From Sphingobium sp. CR2-8 (lineage in GTDB: Bacteria; Pseudomonadota; Alphaproteobacteria; Sphingomonadales; Sphingomonadaceae), in the NCBI RefSeq assembly GCF_035818615.1, contig NZ_JAYKZY010000002.1:2296501-2360500 (forward strand): a stretch of DNA of 64,000 bases. Direction: 5' to 3'. The notes beneath the pieces are model-generated. The model saw nothing but the letters and a program-made list of their open reading frames with translations, did not search any database and was not told the origin of the DNA. Each line of letters begins with the position of its first letter. Within the stretch, counting starts at the first letter, position 1. A program made the translations under genes and the position numbers. Below are positions 46,779-56,066 of this stretch, piece by piece.

Positions 46779-47006
46779 ATGTTCACTCTTGTTGCAGCGA
46801 CCCTGTTTTCGGCGGCTTTCCTGCTGTCCATGGGCACGATCGTCTGGATGTTCGCCCATTATCATGACAAGATGGTGGCGGCGCTCCAGTTCGAGCCCAT
46901 CCCCCAGAACGTGCCGGTCTATCGCCTGCGCATCCGTCGGACCCGCGCACCCCAATCAACCCGCCCCGCGCCCCGCATCATCCCAGGCAGTGCCCTCGCC
47001 GCCTGA
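46779..47006 (+). CDS. Small single-pass membrane protein, 75 residues
   Basis: One membrane helix (~5-27, VAATLFSAAFLLSMGTIVWMF) is followed by a short amphipathic part and a basic Arg/Pro-rich tail. No domain is recognised. A perfect EcfG promoter just upstream suggests it is part of the general stress regulon. It is divergent from rpsB and stands alone. Confidence 0.72.
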   Translation: MFTLVAATLFSAAFLLSMGTIVWMFAHYHDKMVAALQFEPIPQNVPVYRLRIRRTRAPQSTRPAPRIIPGSALAA

Positions 47007-47070
47007 TCGTTGAGACACTGGATAGCGAGGCCCGGGGCACAGCTTAGACGTTCTAGCACCCCCTCAATCC

Positions 47071-47096
47071 GTTCGGGCTGAGCCTGTCGAAGCCCC
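47071..47096. repeat. REP-like unit, family C
   Basis: CGTTCGGGCTGAGCCTGTCG followed by AAGCCC, with GGGCT/AAGCCC palindromic ends. A second copy is at 57493. Confidence 0.75.
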
Positions 47097-47122
47097 ATCC
47101 TTCTTCAAACTTCGCCCAGCCC

Positions 47123-47917
47123 TCAACCTACGGACGAAGGCATCGCCGCACTCTCCCGCTGCCGCTTCACCTTGGCGTAGGATATCACCCCAAACGGGAT
47201 CAGCGCGACATAGACCGCGCAGATCATCAGCAGCGTCAGCCACGGGTCGGTGGACAGCAAAGCCGCCAGCAACCCGGCCAGCGCGATCGCCTCCAGCCGG
47301 ATGCGCTTGCGCAGCCGCAACGCCGACCAGCTATAGGTCGCGATGTTGGAAATCATCAGGAAGGCGACGAACGCCGCCCAGGGCGCCACCACATACCAGG
47401 CGCGGAAGATATCCTCCCCCGTCACCAGCCACAGATAGAGCGGCACGAACGCCAGCCCTGCCCCCGCAGGCGCCGGAACCCCGGTCAGGAACCCCGCCGA
47501 CTTGTGCGGCTGTTCGTCCGCGTCGATCGCGGCATTGAACCGCGCCAGCCGCAACGCGCAGGACAGCGCATGGGCCAGGGCGAAGATCCAGCCGAATTTC
47601 GGCATCGCATGCAGCGACCAGAGATAGAGGATCAGCGCAGGCGCGACGCCGAACGCGATCGAATCGGACAGCGAGTCCAGTTCCGCGCCGAACCGGCTTT
47701 CCCCGCGCAGCATCCGCGCGATCCGCCCGTCCAGTCCATCCAGCACGCCCGCGAACAGGATGGACAAGACCGCCCGCTCCCATTCGCCCGAAATACCATA
47801 ACGCACGCCGGTCAGGCCGAAGCACAGCGCCATCGCCGTCACCGCATTGGGCGCCAGCATCCGCAGGGTTATCCCCCGCCGCAATCCGCGCGGCACGGCC
47901 CGCCGCTGGCGGCTCAC
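47123..47917 (-). CDS. pssA: CDP-diacylglycerol--serine O-phosphatidyltransferase
   Basis: A 264-residue membrane enzyme making phosphatidylserine. The CDP-alcohol phosphotransferase motif is [26 protein letters not shown], with the Asp residues spaced correctly (~60-85). About 7 hydrophobic segments are visible. The start is GTG at 47917, overlapping the psd stop (GTGA). The psd-pssA pair gives phosphatidylethanolamine. Confidence 0.95.
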   Translation of the reverse strand: MSRQRRAVPRGLRRGITLRMLAPNAVTAMALCFGLTGVRYGISGEWERAVLSILFAGVLDGLDGRIARMLRGESRFGAELDSLSDSIAFGVAPALILYLWSLHAMPKFGWIFALAHALSCALRLARFNAAIDADEQPHKSAGFLTGVPAPAGAGLAFVPLYLWLVTGEDIFRAWYVVAPWAAFVAFLMISNIATYSWSALRLRKRIRLEAIALAGLLAALLSTDPWLTLLMICAVYVALIPFGVISYAKVKRQRESAAMPSSVG

Positions 47918-48648
47918 TGCTGGATACCCGCAATCACCCGTGCGTCTCCCATCTGGCCCAATATCGTCTCGCCCGCGATCGTGCGCTGGCCCAGGATCAC
48001 GCGCGGCGCGGTCCCGGCGGGCAGATAGACGTCGACCCGGCTGCCGAAGCGGATAAGGCCGATGCGCTGACCCGCCGCGACCATGTCGCCGGGCTTCACG
48101 AACGGCACGATCCGCCGGGCGACCAGCCCCGCAATCTGGGTAAAGCCGATGCGCACGCCGTCATGCCGCTCGACCAATATATGCTGCCGCTCATTATCCT
48201 CGCTCGCCTTGTCCAGGTCCGCGTTCAGGAACTTGCCCGAAATATAGACGACCGACTTGATCGTCCCGCCGATGGGGGTGCGATTGATATGGACGTCGAA
48301 CACGCTCATGAAAATCGACACGCGGATCAGCGGCTGGTCGCCCAGCCCATTCACGCCCGCCATCTCGCGCGGCGGGGGCACGCGCTGGATCAGCGTCACC
48401 AGGCCATCGGCCGGCGCAATGATCGCGCCTTCGTCCTGCGGCACCGCGCGAACCGGATCGCGAAAGAAGGCGAAGACCCAGATCGTGACCATCAGCATCA
48501 GCCAACCCACGATTTCCCAGCCCAGCAGGAAAAACAGCCCGGTGATCGCGGCGGCGATCAGGCCGAATTTCATCCCCTCCGGATGCACCGAAGGAAAGCG
48601 CCATTTGACATTGCCGCCTGCGGCAATCGTGATCTCATCATTGTCCAT
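47914..48648 (-). CDS. psd: Phosphatidylserine decarboxylase
   Basis: A 244-residue pyruvoyl enzyme converting phosphatidylserine to phosphatidylethanolamine. Two membrane segments (~28-62) precede the catalytic part with [18 protein letters not shown] and [13 protein letters not shown]. The self-cleavage site is the Gly-Ser in [12 protein letters not shown] (~205), the short PSD-A form. ATG at 48648 is chosen. It is divergent from icd. Confidence 0.94.
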   Translation of the reverse strand: MDNDEITIAAGGNVKWRFPSVHPEGMKFGLIAAAITGLFFLLGWEIVGWLMLMVTIWVFAFFRDPVRAVPQDEGAIIAPADGLVTLIQRVPPPREMAGVNGLGDQPLIRVSIFMSVFDVHINRTPIGGTIKSVVYISGKFLNADLDKASEDNERQHILVERHDGVRIGFTQIAGLVARRIVPFVKPGDMVAAGQRIGLIRFGSRVDVYLPAGTAPRVILGQRTIAGETILGQMGDARVIAGIQQ

Positions 48649-48809
48649 GGCCACCGTCTTTAGGGGGAGAGTTCCACACTGACAACGACCGATCCCGCCG
48701 CTGGCTCCACGCGCGGCAGATTCATGCCGCTGCAAGGTTGAACATTTGCGCCGCTTTGCCTAGGGCGTCCCCATATTCCACCCAGCAAACAAGAAGGCGA
48801 ACAGGCGCT

Positions 48810-50033
48810 ATGGCCAAGATCAAGGTGAAAAACCCCGTCGTGGAAATCGACGGCGACGAAATGACCCGGATCATCTGGGAATGGATACGCGAGCGCCTGA
48901 TCCTCCCCTATCTCGACATCGACCTCAAATATTACGACCTGAGCGTCGAAAAGCGTGACGAGACGAACGACCAGATCACAATCAATTCCGCCAACGCGAT
49001 CAAAGAATATGGCGTCGGCGTGAAGTGCGCCACCATCACGCCCGACGAACAGCGGGTCGAGGAATTCAACCTCAAGTCGATGTGGAAGTCGCCCAACGGC
49101 ACGATCCGCAACATCCTGGGCGGCGTCGTCTTCCGCGAACCCATCGTCATTTCCAACGTCCCGCGCCTCATCCCGGGCTGGACCAAGCCGATCGTCGTTG
49201 GCCGTCATGCGTTCGGCGACCAGTATCGCGCGACCGATTTCCGCGTCCCCGGCGCGGGCAAGCTGCGCCTCGTCTTCGAAGGCGAAAATGGCGAGACGAT
49301 CGACCGCGAAGTGTTCGACTTCCCCAGCTCGGGCGTCGCCATGGCGATGTATAATCTGGACAATTCGATCCGCGACTTCGCGCGCGCCTCGTTCAACTAT
49401 GGCCTGAACCTGAAATGGCCGGTCTATCTGTCCACGAAGAACACCATCCTCAAGGCCTATGACGGCCGCTTCAAGGATCTGTTCCAGGAAGTGTTCGAAA
49501 CCGAGGGCTTCGCGCAGAAGTTCAAAGACACCGGCATCGTCTACGAACATCGCCTGATCGACGACATGGTCGCCTCCGCGCTCAAGTGGAGCGGCGAATT
49601 CGTCTGGGCCTGCAAGAATTACGACGGCGACGTCCAGTCGGATCAGGTGGCACAGGGCTTCGGTTCGCTGGGTCTCATGACCTCGGTCCTGCTCTCGCCC
49701 GACGGCAAGACGGTGGAAGCGGAAGCTGCGCACGGCACCGTCACCCGCCACTATCGCCAGCATCAGCAGGGCAAGGCGACCTCGACCAACCCGATCGCCT
49801 CCATCTTCGCCTGGACCGGCGGCCTCAAGTTCCGCGGCAAGTTCGACGAGACGCCCGATGTCGTGAAGTTCGCCGAAACGCTGGAAAAGGTCTGCATCCA
49901 GACCGTCGAAAGCGGCGCGATGACCAAGGATCTGGCTTTGCTGATCGGTCCCGACCAGTCGTGGATGACCACGGAGCAGTTCTTCGAGGCGATCCGTGCC
50001 AATCTCGAAGTCGAAATGGGCAACTGGGCTTAA
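48810..50033 (+). CDS. icd: NADP-dependent isocitrate dehydrogenase
   Basis: A 407-residue eukaryote-like (type II) isocitrate dehydrogenase of the TCA cycle. It begins [20 protein letters not shown]. Substrate residues are in [13 protein letters not shown] and metal Asp residues in [11 protein letters not shown] and [18 protein letters not shown]. The NADP site is [15 protein letters not shown] at 48810 is preferred over the open frame at 48738. It is followed by a clear terminator. Confidence 0.97.
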   Translation: MAKIKVKNPVVEIDGDEMTRIIWEWIRERLILPYLDIDLKYYDLSVEKRDETNDQITINSANAIKEYGVGVKCATITPDEQRVEEFNLKSMWKSPNGTIRNILGGVVFREPIVISNVPRLIPGWTKPIVVGRHAFGDQYRATDFRVPGAGKLRLVFEGENGETIDREVFDFPSSGVAMAMYNLDNSIRDFARASFNYGLNLKWPVYLSTKNTILKAYDGRFKDLFQEVFETEGFAQKFKDTGIVYEHRLIDDMVASALKWSGEFVWACKNYDGDVQSDQVAQGFGSLGLMTSVLLSPDGKTVEAEAAHGTVTRHYRQHQQGKATSTNPIASIFAWTGGLKFRGKFDETPDVVKFAETLEKVCIQTVESGAMTKDLALLIGPDQSWMTTEQFFEAIRANLEVEMGNWA

Positions 50034-50082
50034 CGGTTCGGAACCGATCCGCGCCTGCGCGGTTCAGTACGGAAACGGAATG

Positions 50083-50117
50083 AGGCGACGCCGGATACCC
50101 GGCGCCGCCTTTTTCTT
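50083..50117 (+). terminator. Rho-independent terminator after icd
   Basis: AGGCG-CGCCGG pairs CCGGCG-CGCCT with one bulge on each side, ending TTTTTC. Confidence 0.85.
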
Positions 50118-50140
50118 TCAATACGGCCTCGAAATGGCCC

Positions 50141-50164
50141 GTTCCCCGGCGAAGGCCGGGGAAC
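50141..50164. repeat. REP-like single unit, family A variant
   Basis: GTTCCCCGGCGAAGGCCGGG to GGAAC, a complete palindrome between icd and the fusion gene. Confidence 0.75.
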
Positions 50165-50199
50165 GGCTGCCGACAGACTGCGATCAGGGAGACGACCAG

Positions 50200-51813
50200 A
50201 TGTCCACAGGAACAAAGAAACGCCTGGAGGTCCGCGCCGCCACCCCGTCCGACGTACGCGGTATCCAGCGGCTCATCGCCCGCGCCTATCCGGGCATGCC
50301 CAATTATTCGCTCGCCACCCTACGCGGCCAGATCAACAATTTCCCCAATGGCTGCTTCGTCGCCCTCTATGACGACAAGGTCGTGGGCTATTGCGCCACC
50401 ATGCGCGTCAGCAAGGGCATGGCCTTCGCCGTCCACGACTGGGACGAGATCACCGCCAACGGGTTCGGTACCCGGCACAGCGCGGCGGGCGAATGGCTCT
50501 ACGGCTATGAAATGGCGGTCGATCCCAAGCTGCGCGGCCTGCGCATCGGCCAGCGCCTTTATGACGAACGCAAGGAACTGGCCGAGGAACTGGACCTGCA
50601 CGGCATCGTCATCGCCGGCCGCATGCCCGGCTATTTCCGCGCCAAGCGCCGCGTCCATGGCCCGGCCGATTATCTCGACAAGGTCGTCACCGGCAAGATG
50701 CGCGACCAGGTCATCAGCTTCCAGTTGAAGAACCAGTTCGAACCGCTCGGCGTCCTTGAAAATTACCTGCCCGAAGACAAGCAGTCGGACGGCCACGCCG
50801 CGCATCTCGTGTGGCGCAACCCCTATGTCGACCCGGACGAAGCGCCCGAAATGCGCGTGCCGCGCGGCGTCGAAAGCGTCCGCATCGCCACCTGCCAGCT
50901 CCAGGCGCGCGCCGTGCAGGATTTCGATGAATTCATCCGCAACGTCGAATATTTCGTCGATGTCGCGGCCGATTATCGCTCGGACTTCATCATCTTCCCC
51001 GAACTCTTCACCCTGCCTTTGCTCTCCTTCGAAACCAAGAAGCTGTCCCCGGTCGAAGCGATCGACAAGCTGACCGGTTACACCCCGCGCCTGACCAAGG
51101 AATTGGGGCGCATGGCGCTGGAATATAATATCAACATCATCGGCGGATCGCACCCGACCCGCGCCGATGACGGCGACGTCCAGAATATCGCCTATGTCGC
51201 CCTGCGCGACGGATCGATCCACACGCAGGAGAAGATCCACCCCACCCCCAACGAAGCCTTCTGGTGGAACATCAAGGGCGGCGACGCGCTCGACGTGATC
51301 CAGACCGACTGCGGCCCGATCGGCGTCCTCATCTGCTACGACAGCGAATTTCCCGAACTCGCCCGCCGCCTGGTCGATCAGGGCGCGCGCATCATCTTCG
51401 TGCCCTTCTGCACCGACTCGCGTTCAGGCTACATGCGCGTGCGATACTGTGCGCAGGCCCGGGCGATCGAAAACCAATGCTATGTCGTCATGTCGGGCAA
51501 TGTCGGCAATCTGCCGAACGTCGACAATATGGACATCCAATATGCCCAGAGCGCGATCCTGACCCCCTGCGACCTCCCCTTCGCGCGGGACGGCATAGCG
51601 GCGGAGTCGACCGAGAATGTCGAAACGCTCACCATGGCGGACGTGAACCTGGCCGATCTCAGCTGGGCGCGCGCCGAAGGCACCGTCCGCAACCTGCGCG
51701 ACCGCCGCTTCGACCTCTATCATATCGAATGGGACAGCAACCCCGACCACGCCCACGCGCCGAGCGGCGGCCCGGTGCCCGCTGGCGGGCATAATTCGCC
51801 GGGGGGTGGGTAA
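50200..51813 (+). CDS. GNAT acetyltransferase-carbon-nitrogen hydrolase fusion
   Basis: A 537-residue two-domain protein. Residues ~8-210 form a GNAT domain (GYEMAVDPKLRGLRIGQRLYDERK, ~102-126). Residues ~225-520 form a nitrilase-type carbon-nitrogen hydrolase with the complete triad Glu268 (FPELF), Lys345 (EKIHP) and Cys379 (ICYDSEFPE). This bifunctional arrangement is known as a conserved family, but its substrate is not established. The tail is Gly/Pro-rich. The start at 50200 begins the GNAT fold. A REP unit is directly upstream. Confidence 0.92.
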   Translation: MSTGTKKRLEVRAATPSDVRGIQRLIARAYPGMPNYSLATLRGQINNFPNGCFVALYDDKVVGYCATMRVSKGMAFAVHDWDEITANGFGTRHSAAGEWLYGYEMAVDPKLRGLRIGQRLYDERKELAEELDLHGIVIAGRMPGYFRAKRRVHGPADYLDKVVTGKMRDQVISFQLKNQFEPLGVLENYLPEDKQSDGHAAHLVWRNPYVDPDEAPEMRVPRGVESVRIATCQLQARAVQDFDEFIRNVEYFVDVAADYRSDFIIFPELFTLPLLSFETKKLSPVEAIDKLTGYTPRLTKELGRMALEYNINIIGGSHPTRADDGDVQNIAYVALRDGSIHTQEKIHPTPNEAFWWNIKGGDALDVIQTDCGPIGVLICYDSEFPELARRLVDQGARIIFVPFCTDSRSGYMRVRYCAQARAIENQCYVVMSGNVGNLPNVDNMDIQYAQSAILTPCDLPFARDGIAAESTENVETLTMADVNLADLSWARAEGTVRNLRDRRFDLYHIEWDSNPDHAHAPSGGPVPAGGHNSPGGG

Positions 51814-51846
51814 TCAATGCGTGTCGACGGGAACCTGTGCTCTGTC

Positions 51847-51912
51847 GTTCCCCGGCGAAGGCCGGGGTCCATTTCCGCGCTCCTAACTGGACCTAGGCCT
51901 TCGCCGGGAAAC
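51847..51912. repeat. REP-like doublet, family A variant
   Basis: Inverted arms GTTCCCCGGCGAAGGCCGGG and CCTTCGCCGGGAAAC are separated by ~20 bases. They sit between the convergent fusion gene and hicB. Confidence 0.8.
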
Positions 51913-51930
51913 GCTGAACATTGAGGCGGC

Positions 51931-52281
51931 TTATCCCGCCCGCCCAATACTCTCTGCCAGCACATTGGCGACATAGGCGTTCAGCGAAACGCCCTCGCGC
52001 GCAGCCACGAATTTCAGCTTTTCATGCAAGGATCGTGGCACGCGCTGCCGCCACTGGCCCAGCGCCGCCGGGCCAGGCACCTGACGTCCCAGCGCCTCTG
52101 CGGCAGCATGCCATTCGGCGATCGCCGCCGCCGCATCCGCCAGCGCAGCCTCGGGCGTATCACCGTCACCCATGCAACCGGGCAGCGCCGGAACGGTGGC
52201 AAGCCAGCCGCCACCATCCGCATCCGACAATGGCTCGACCATGATCGCATAGTCGGCCTTGCGCGCTGTTGTTTTAGCCAT
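51931..52281 (-). CDS. hicB: HicB-type antitoxin
   Basis: A 116-residue antitoxin. The N-terminal partially degraded RNase-H-like HicB domain is ~10-60 (GWLATVPALPGCMGDGDTPEAAL). The C-terminal ribbon-helix-helix DNA-binding domain is ~80-112 (VPRSLHEKLKFVAAREGVSLNAYV). It neutralises HicA and likely represses the operon at the 52529-52550 site. Its start overlaps the hicA stop by 8 bases. Confidence 0.92.
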   Translation of the reverse strand: MAKTTARKADYAIMVEPLSDADGGGWLATVPALPGCMGDGDTPEAALADAAAAIAEWHAAAEALGRQVPGPAALGQWRQRVPRSLHEKLKFVAAREGVSLNAYVANVLAESIGRAG

Positions 52282-52522
52282 GCTTGCCGTCCTTCACAAA
52301 TCCCATCAGCTTACGAATATAGACCGGCTTGATCGGGCGCTTGGCCGGAATGGTCAGGATCGTGTCGCTGCCCGGCACCGCCACTTTCCAATGTGATCCG
52401 CCTCCTGTCGGCGGCAGACACGTCCAACCCAACTGCTCGCACAGCGTCTGGATATCCGACATCGTCCAATCCCCGGCGGGATTGCGCGCCATCCGATCCA
52501 ACAGCTTATCCGCCTTGGCCAT
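52274..52522 (-). CDS. hicA: HicA-type mRNA interferase toxin
   Basis: An 82-residue toxin that cuts mRNA through a double-stranded-RNA-binding-like fold. The catalytic His is in TGGGSHWKV (~43). The C-terminal KPVYIRKLMGFV is a typical helix. Here the N-terminus (~1-20) carries an extra helical lead. It is the first gene of hicAB, the usual toxin-first order. Confidence 0.9.
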   Translation of the reverse strand: MAKADKLLDRMARNPAGDWTMSDIQTLCEQLGWTCLPPTGGGSHWKVAVPGSDTILTIPAKRPIKPVYIRKLMGFVKDGKHG

Positions 52523-52528
52523 GCAATT

Positions 52529-52550
52529 ATGATACCCTATATGGTGTCAT
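52529..52550. promoter_or_regulatory. Probable hicAB operator
   Basis: ATGATACC-N6-GGTGTCAT is an 8-base inverted repeat with one mismatch, 7 bases before the hicA ATG. It fits binding by the HicB ribbon-helix-helix domain. Confidence 0.6.
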
Positions 52551-52568
52551 ATCGCAAGGATCAGACCT

Positions 52569-54392
52569 TCACTCCACCGTCACCGACTTCGCCAGATTGC
52601 GCGGCTGATCGACATCCGTCCCCTTGGCCACCGCCACATGGTAAGCCAGCAATTGCACCGGCACCGCGTACACCAAAGGCGCGATCAGCGGATGCACTTT
52701 GGGCATTTCGATCGTCGCCATGCAGCCTTCGCCCGCCGCCGCGATGCCTTCCGCGTCGGAAATCAGCACCACCTTGCCACCGCGCGCCTGCACTTCCTGC
52801 ATATTGCTCACCGTCTTTTCGAACAACGGCCCGCTCGGCGCGATCACGATTACCGGCACCAGTTCATCGATCAGCGCGATCGGCCCATGCTTCATCTCGC
52901 CCGCGGCATAGCCCTCGGCATGGATATAGCTGATTTCCTTGAGTTTCAGCGCCCCTTCCAGCGCCATGGGATAATCCGGCCCGCGCCCCAGATACAGCAC
53001 ATCGCGCGCCGGCGCGATCAGATGCGCCATCGCCTCGATCTGCCCGTCGCGGCTCAGCGCTTCGTTCAGCGCCGCCGGCGCTTCCGACAAATGCCAGACG
53101 ATCTCAGCTTCCTCTTCCGGCGTCAGCTTCCCTTTGGCCCGCGCCAGATTGGCCGCCAGCGCCGCCAGAACCGCCAACTGGCAGGTGAAGGCCTTGGTCG
53201 ACGCGACGCCGATTTCCGGCCCGGCATGGGTGGGCAGCAACAGGTCCGCCTCGCGCGCCATCGAACTGGTGGGCACATTCACCACCACCGCGATGATCTG
53301 TCCCTCCGCCTTGGCGTGGCGCAGCGCCGCCAGCGTATCGGCGGTCTCGCCCGACTGGCTGATGAACAGCGCCAATCCGCCCGCCTCCAGCACCGGATCG
53401 CGATAGCGAAACTCGCTCGCCACATCGATGTCGACGGGCACCCGCGCGAATTTCTCGAACCAATATTTCGCCACCAGCCCGGCATAGTAACTGGTGCCGC
53501 AGGCGACGATGGTGATGCGCTTCACCTGCCCCAGATCGAAATCCATGTCGGGCATGGCGATCTCATTTTCCATACGACGTAGGTAAGACCGCAGCGTCTG
53601 GGCGACCACGACCGGCTGCTCGTAAATCTCCTTCTGCATGAAGTGGCGATGATTGCCCTTGTCGATCATTGCGCCCGACACGCCGGAAATGGTCACCGGC
53701 CGCTCGACCGGCTGATTATCCTTGTCGAAAATCTCGGCTCCGTCCGCCGTGATGACGACCCAGTCGCCCTCTTCCAGATAGGCGATACGCTGCGTCAACG
53801 GCGCCAGCGCCAGCGCATCGGACCCCAGATAGGTTTCCCCGTCGCCATAGCCCACGACCAAAGGCGACCCCAGCCGCGCCCCGATCAGCATGTCGGGATG
53901 GCTGCGAAACGCAATCGCCAGCGCGAACGCGCCATGCAGGCGCGGCAGCACCTGCGCCACCGCCTCCTGCGGCGACGCGCCCTGCTCCACCCGTTCGCTC
54001 ACCAGATGGGCGACGACTTCGGTGTCGGTCTGGCTGTCGAAATGCCGCCCCCGCGCCATCAACTCAGCGCGCAATGACTTGAAATTCTCGATAATGCCAT
54101 TGTGGACCAGCGCTACTTCGCCGGTCGCATGGGGATGCGCGTTGCTGGTCGTCGGCGCGCCATGCGTCGCCCAGCGGGTGTGCGCGATGCCGGTGGTGCC
54201 GGGCAGCGGCTCGTCGCGCAATTCGCGCACCAGGTTCGCCAGCTTCCCCTCCGCCCGCCGCCGCTCGATCGCGCCGTCATGGATGGTGGCGACGCCTGCG
54301 CTGTCATAGCCGCGATATTCCAACCGCTTGAGGCCATCGACCAGCCGCTCCGCCACGTCGTCCTTGCCGATGATTCCAATGATGCCGCACAT
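52569..54392 (-). CDS. glmS: Glutamine--fructose-6-phosphate aminotransferase
   Basis: A 607-residue enzyme that makes glucosamine 6-phosphate, the first step to UDP-GlcNAc. The N-terminal glutaminase starts MCGIIGIIGK with the catalytic Cys2, then RLEYRGYDSAG and THGAPTTSNAHPH. Two SIS domains (~290-440 and ~460-600) include SQSGETADTLAA and VEALALYHV-like VQLLAYHVAVAKGTDVDQPRNLAKSVTVE. It is flanked by hicAB and vapBC. No glmS ribozyme is expected or seen. Confidence 0.97.
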   Translation of the reverse strand: MCGIIGIIGKDDVAERLVDGLKRLEYRGYDSAGVATIHDGAIERRRAEGKLANLVRELRDEPLPGTTGIAHTRWATHGAPTTSNAHPHATGEVALVHNGIIENFKSLRAELMARGRHFDSQTDTEVVAHLVSERVEQGASPQEAVAQVLPRLHGAFALAIAFRSHPDMLIGARLGSPLVVGYGDGETYLGSDALALAPLTQRIAYLEEGDWVVITADGAEIFDKDNQPVERPVTISGVSGAMIDKGNHRHFMQKEIYEQPVVVAQTLRSYLRRMENEIAMPDMDFDLGQVKRITIVACGTSYYAGLVAKYWFEKFARVPVDIDVASEFRYRDPVLEAGGLALFISQSGETADTLAALRHAKAEGQIIAVVVNVPTSSMAREADLLLPTHAGPEIGVASTKAFTCQLAVLAALAANLARAKGKLTPEEEAEIVWHLSEAPAALNEALSRDGQIEAMAHLIAPARDVLYLGRGPDYPMALEGALKLKEISYIHAEGYAAGEMKHGPIALIDELVPVIVIAPSGPLFEKTVSNMQEVQARGGKVVLISDAEGIAAAGEGCMATIEMPKVHPLIAPLVYAVPVQLLAYHVAVAKGTDVDQPRNLAKSVTVE

Positions 54393-54407
54393 GTGCCGGA
54401 AAGCCTC

Positions 54408-54788
54408 TCAAAGAATATAGGGAACGCGGATGCCCGGCATCTCTGCCGGGAAATCCTTTGTATTTCGTGTCACCAGCACCCGGCCGCGCAGCTGGGCGGT
54501 GGCCAGGATGATCGCATCCATCGCTTTGAGCCGACTGCGTTCGCGGCGCAAGGCCGCAGCCTGCCGCCCGATTTCCGCGTCGATCTCGTCCACGCCGAAA
54601 CCGGACAGCAAAGTTTCGGCCCGCCATAGCCCATCGCCCGCCCCCTTCGACATGACTTCGATCCACACCGCGCGACTAATCCAGGCCCGCGCGCCAAAGT
54701 CCGTCGCGCGATCGATCTCCGCGCGGGCGGGAGCGAAACCCGTCAATGCATCGATGATGATATTGGAATCGAAGCTGAAACCGCTCAC
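54408..54788 (-). CDS. vapC: VapC-type PIN-domain ribonuclease toxin
   Basis: A 126-residue PIN-domain toxin. The acidic residues fit the fold: Asp8 (FDSNIIIDAL), Glu44 (VWIEVM), and Asp near 91 (KAMDAIILATA), plus the late VTRNTKDF motif. It probably cuts tRNA or rRNA. The start is GTG at 54788, overlapping the antitoxin stop (GTGA). glmS follows 15 bases downstream. Confidence 0.9.
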   Translation of the reverse strand: MSGFSFDSNIIIDALTGFAPARAEIDRATDFGARAWISRAVWIEVMSKGAGDGLWRAETLLSGFGVDEIDAEIGRQAAALRRERSRLKAMDAIILATAQLRGRVLVTRNTKDFPAEMPGIRVPYIL

Positions 54789-55159
54789 CGGGACACGGGC
54801 TTTTCAGCATCGGGATAGTTCCCCGCCACCATATCCAGATGGATCTGGCGCTGGCGATCATCCTCCGCATCGAACAGATCGGGAAACTCCGCCCTGACCG
54901 CCTCATAATCATCGTCCCACGGACGAGTCGATGCCGCGCGCTCGCGCCGCTGCCAATCGACCGCATCGCCCATGTCCGCGCGCGCCTTCCACGCGCCAAA
55001 GCCGATATCGAGCCACTTCTTGTTCCCGGCGGATTGCGCTTCGGCGCGATAATCCTGCACCGCCTCCCGCAACACCGCCGCGCGCGACTTGCCGCGCTCA
55101 CGCGCCAGCTGGTCGAGCCATTTGACGTCGTCGTCGGGAATATCGGCCAGGAAACGCAT
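54785..55159 (-). CDS. vapB: Ribbon-helix-helix antitoxin of the VapC pair
   Basis: A 124-residue protein. The N-terminal ribbon-helix-helix (~3-45) contains LADIPDDDVKWLDQLARERGKSRAAVLREAV. The acidic C-terminal half (DDDYEAVRAEFPDLFDAEDD) probably blocks the toxin's active site. This is longer than most VapB proteins (~75-90). It overlaps vapC and has a palindromic operator directly upstream. Confidence 0.88.
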   Translation of the reverse strand: MRFLADIPDDDVKWLDQLARERGKSRAAVLREAVQDYRAEAQSAGNKKWLDIGFGAWKARADMGDAVDWQRRERAASTRPWDDDYEAVRAEFPDLFDAEDDRQRQIHLDMVAGNYPDAEKPVSR

Positions 55160-55168
55160 GATGCTGCA

Positions 55169-55191
55169 ATGATATCATATCATGATATCAT
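55169..55191. promoter_or_regulatory. Probable vapBC operator, duplicated palindrome
   Basis: The perfect 10-base palindrome ATGATATCAT occurs twice (55169 and 55182), 13 bases apart, 10 bases before the vapB ATG. Tandem sites of this kind suit cooperative ribbon-helix-helix repressor binding. Confidence 0.75.
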
Positions 55192-55202
55192 GTCAATCAC
55201 GC

Positions 55203-56066
55203 TTAGCGCGGCCGGATCGTCACCAGCCAGATATCAGGCGGCGCCAGCATCCGCACCGGCACGCCGCTGGTGCCGACCCCGCCCGACACGATCATCGTCT
55301 TGCCGCCGTCGCGATAGAGGCCGCAGGCATAGCGGGTGCCATAGCGGGACGGCACATAGACGATCCCCCAAAACGGGAAAGCGACCTGCCCGCAATGGGT
55401 ATGGCCGACCAGGATCAGGGACGCCGCGTCAGGCAGTTTGGGAAACACGTCCGGCCCGTGCGACAGGATGACCGGCGCGCCGCCGTCCTTTTTCATCGCC
55501 TTGAGCGTGCGGGGCATGTTCACCTTGCGCGTATAGACATCCTTCAACCCGCCGATCGCCAGCGGCCCGCGCCGCACCACCGCGTCCTGCAACAGCGTCA
55601 CGCCGACCTGCGCAAAGGCCGCCTCCCAGTCCTTGGCATTGAGCGCCCGCTGGTTGGTATTGCTGTGCGCATCATGGTTGCCCAGCACCGCCACCACGCC
55701 CAACCGCGCGCGCAATCCCGCAAAAGACGCGATGCTTTCGCGCCCGTCATAGATCGCCCCGCCCTTGTCATCGCCGATATAGTCGCCGCCCAGGACGATC
55801 AGGTCGGGTTTCAGCGCGTTGATCTGCGCCACGATCCGCGCCATCCGCGCCGGACTGTTGTCCGGTCCCGACAGATGCGTGTCGGTCAGCAGGGCGACCG
55901 TCACCGCCTTGCGCGGCGCATCGGCGGGAAAGGGCAGCGCAATCTCGGCCCGCCGCACGATCGGCATGGCGCGCGCATTGAGGAGCAGCCACAACGGCAG
56001 GCCCAGCAGCACCAGCAGCAGGCACAATAATCCCGTCAGCCACGGGTGGCGGCGCACGCAATTCAT
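55203..56066 (-). CDS. Membrane-anchored metallophosphoesterase
   Basis: A 287-residue calcineurin-like phosphoesterase (YaeI/YkuE-like). The N-terminal membrane helix is ~8-28. Metal motifs are LLTDTHLSG (D-x-H), LGGDYIGD (G-D-x), VLGNHDAH (G-N-H-D), [10 protein letters not shown] and GHTHCGQV (G-H-x-H). Relatives act on UDP-diacylglucosamine or other phosphodiesters. The substrate here is unknown. ATG at 56066 overlaps the glmU stop (ATGA), so it is cotranscribed with glmU. Confidence 0.9.
   Translation of the reverse strand: MNCVRRHPWLTGLLCLLLVLLGLPLWLLLNARAMPIVRRAEIALPFPADAPRKAVTVALLTDTHLSGPDNSPARMARIVAQINALKPDLIVLGGDYIGDDKGGAIYDGRESIASFAGLRARLGVVAVLGNHDAHSNTNQRALNAKDWEAAFAQVGVTLLQDAVVRRGPLAIGGLKDVYTRKVNMPRTLKAMKKDGGAPVILSHGPDVFPKLPDAASLILVGHTHCGQVAFPFWGIVYVPSRYGTRYACGLYRDGGKTMIVSGGVGTSGVPVRMLAPPDIWLVTIRPR

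Noticed and set aside
14395..51912. CRISPR array from the recurring short repeats
   Set aside because: The repeats are scattered singly between genes over tens of kilobases, palindromic, without regular spacers, and no cas genes are present.
52569..54392. glmS ribozyme upstream of glmS
   Set aside because: That ribozyme belongs to Gram-positive bacteria. Here the upstream region is vapBC coding sequence, with only 15 bases between.
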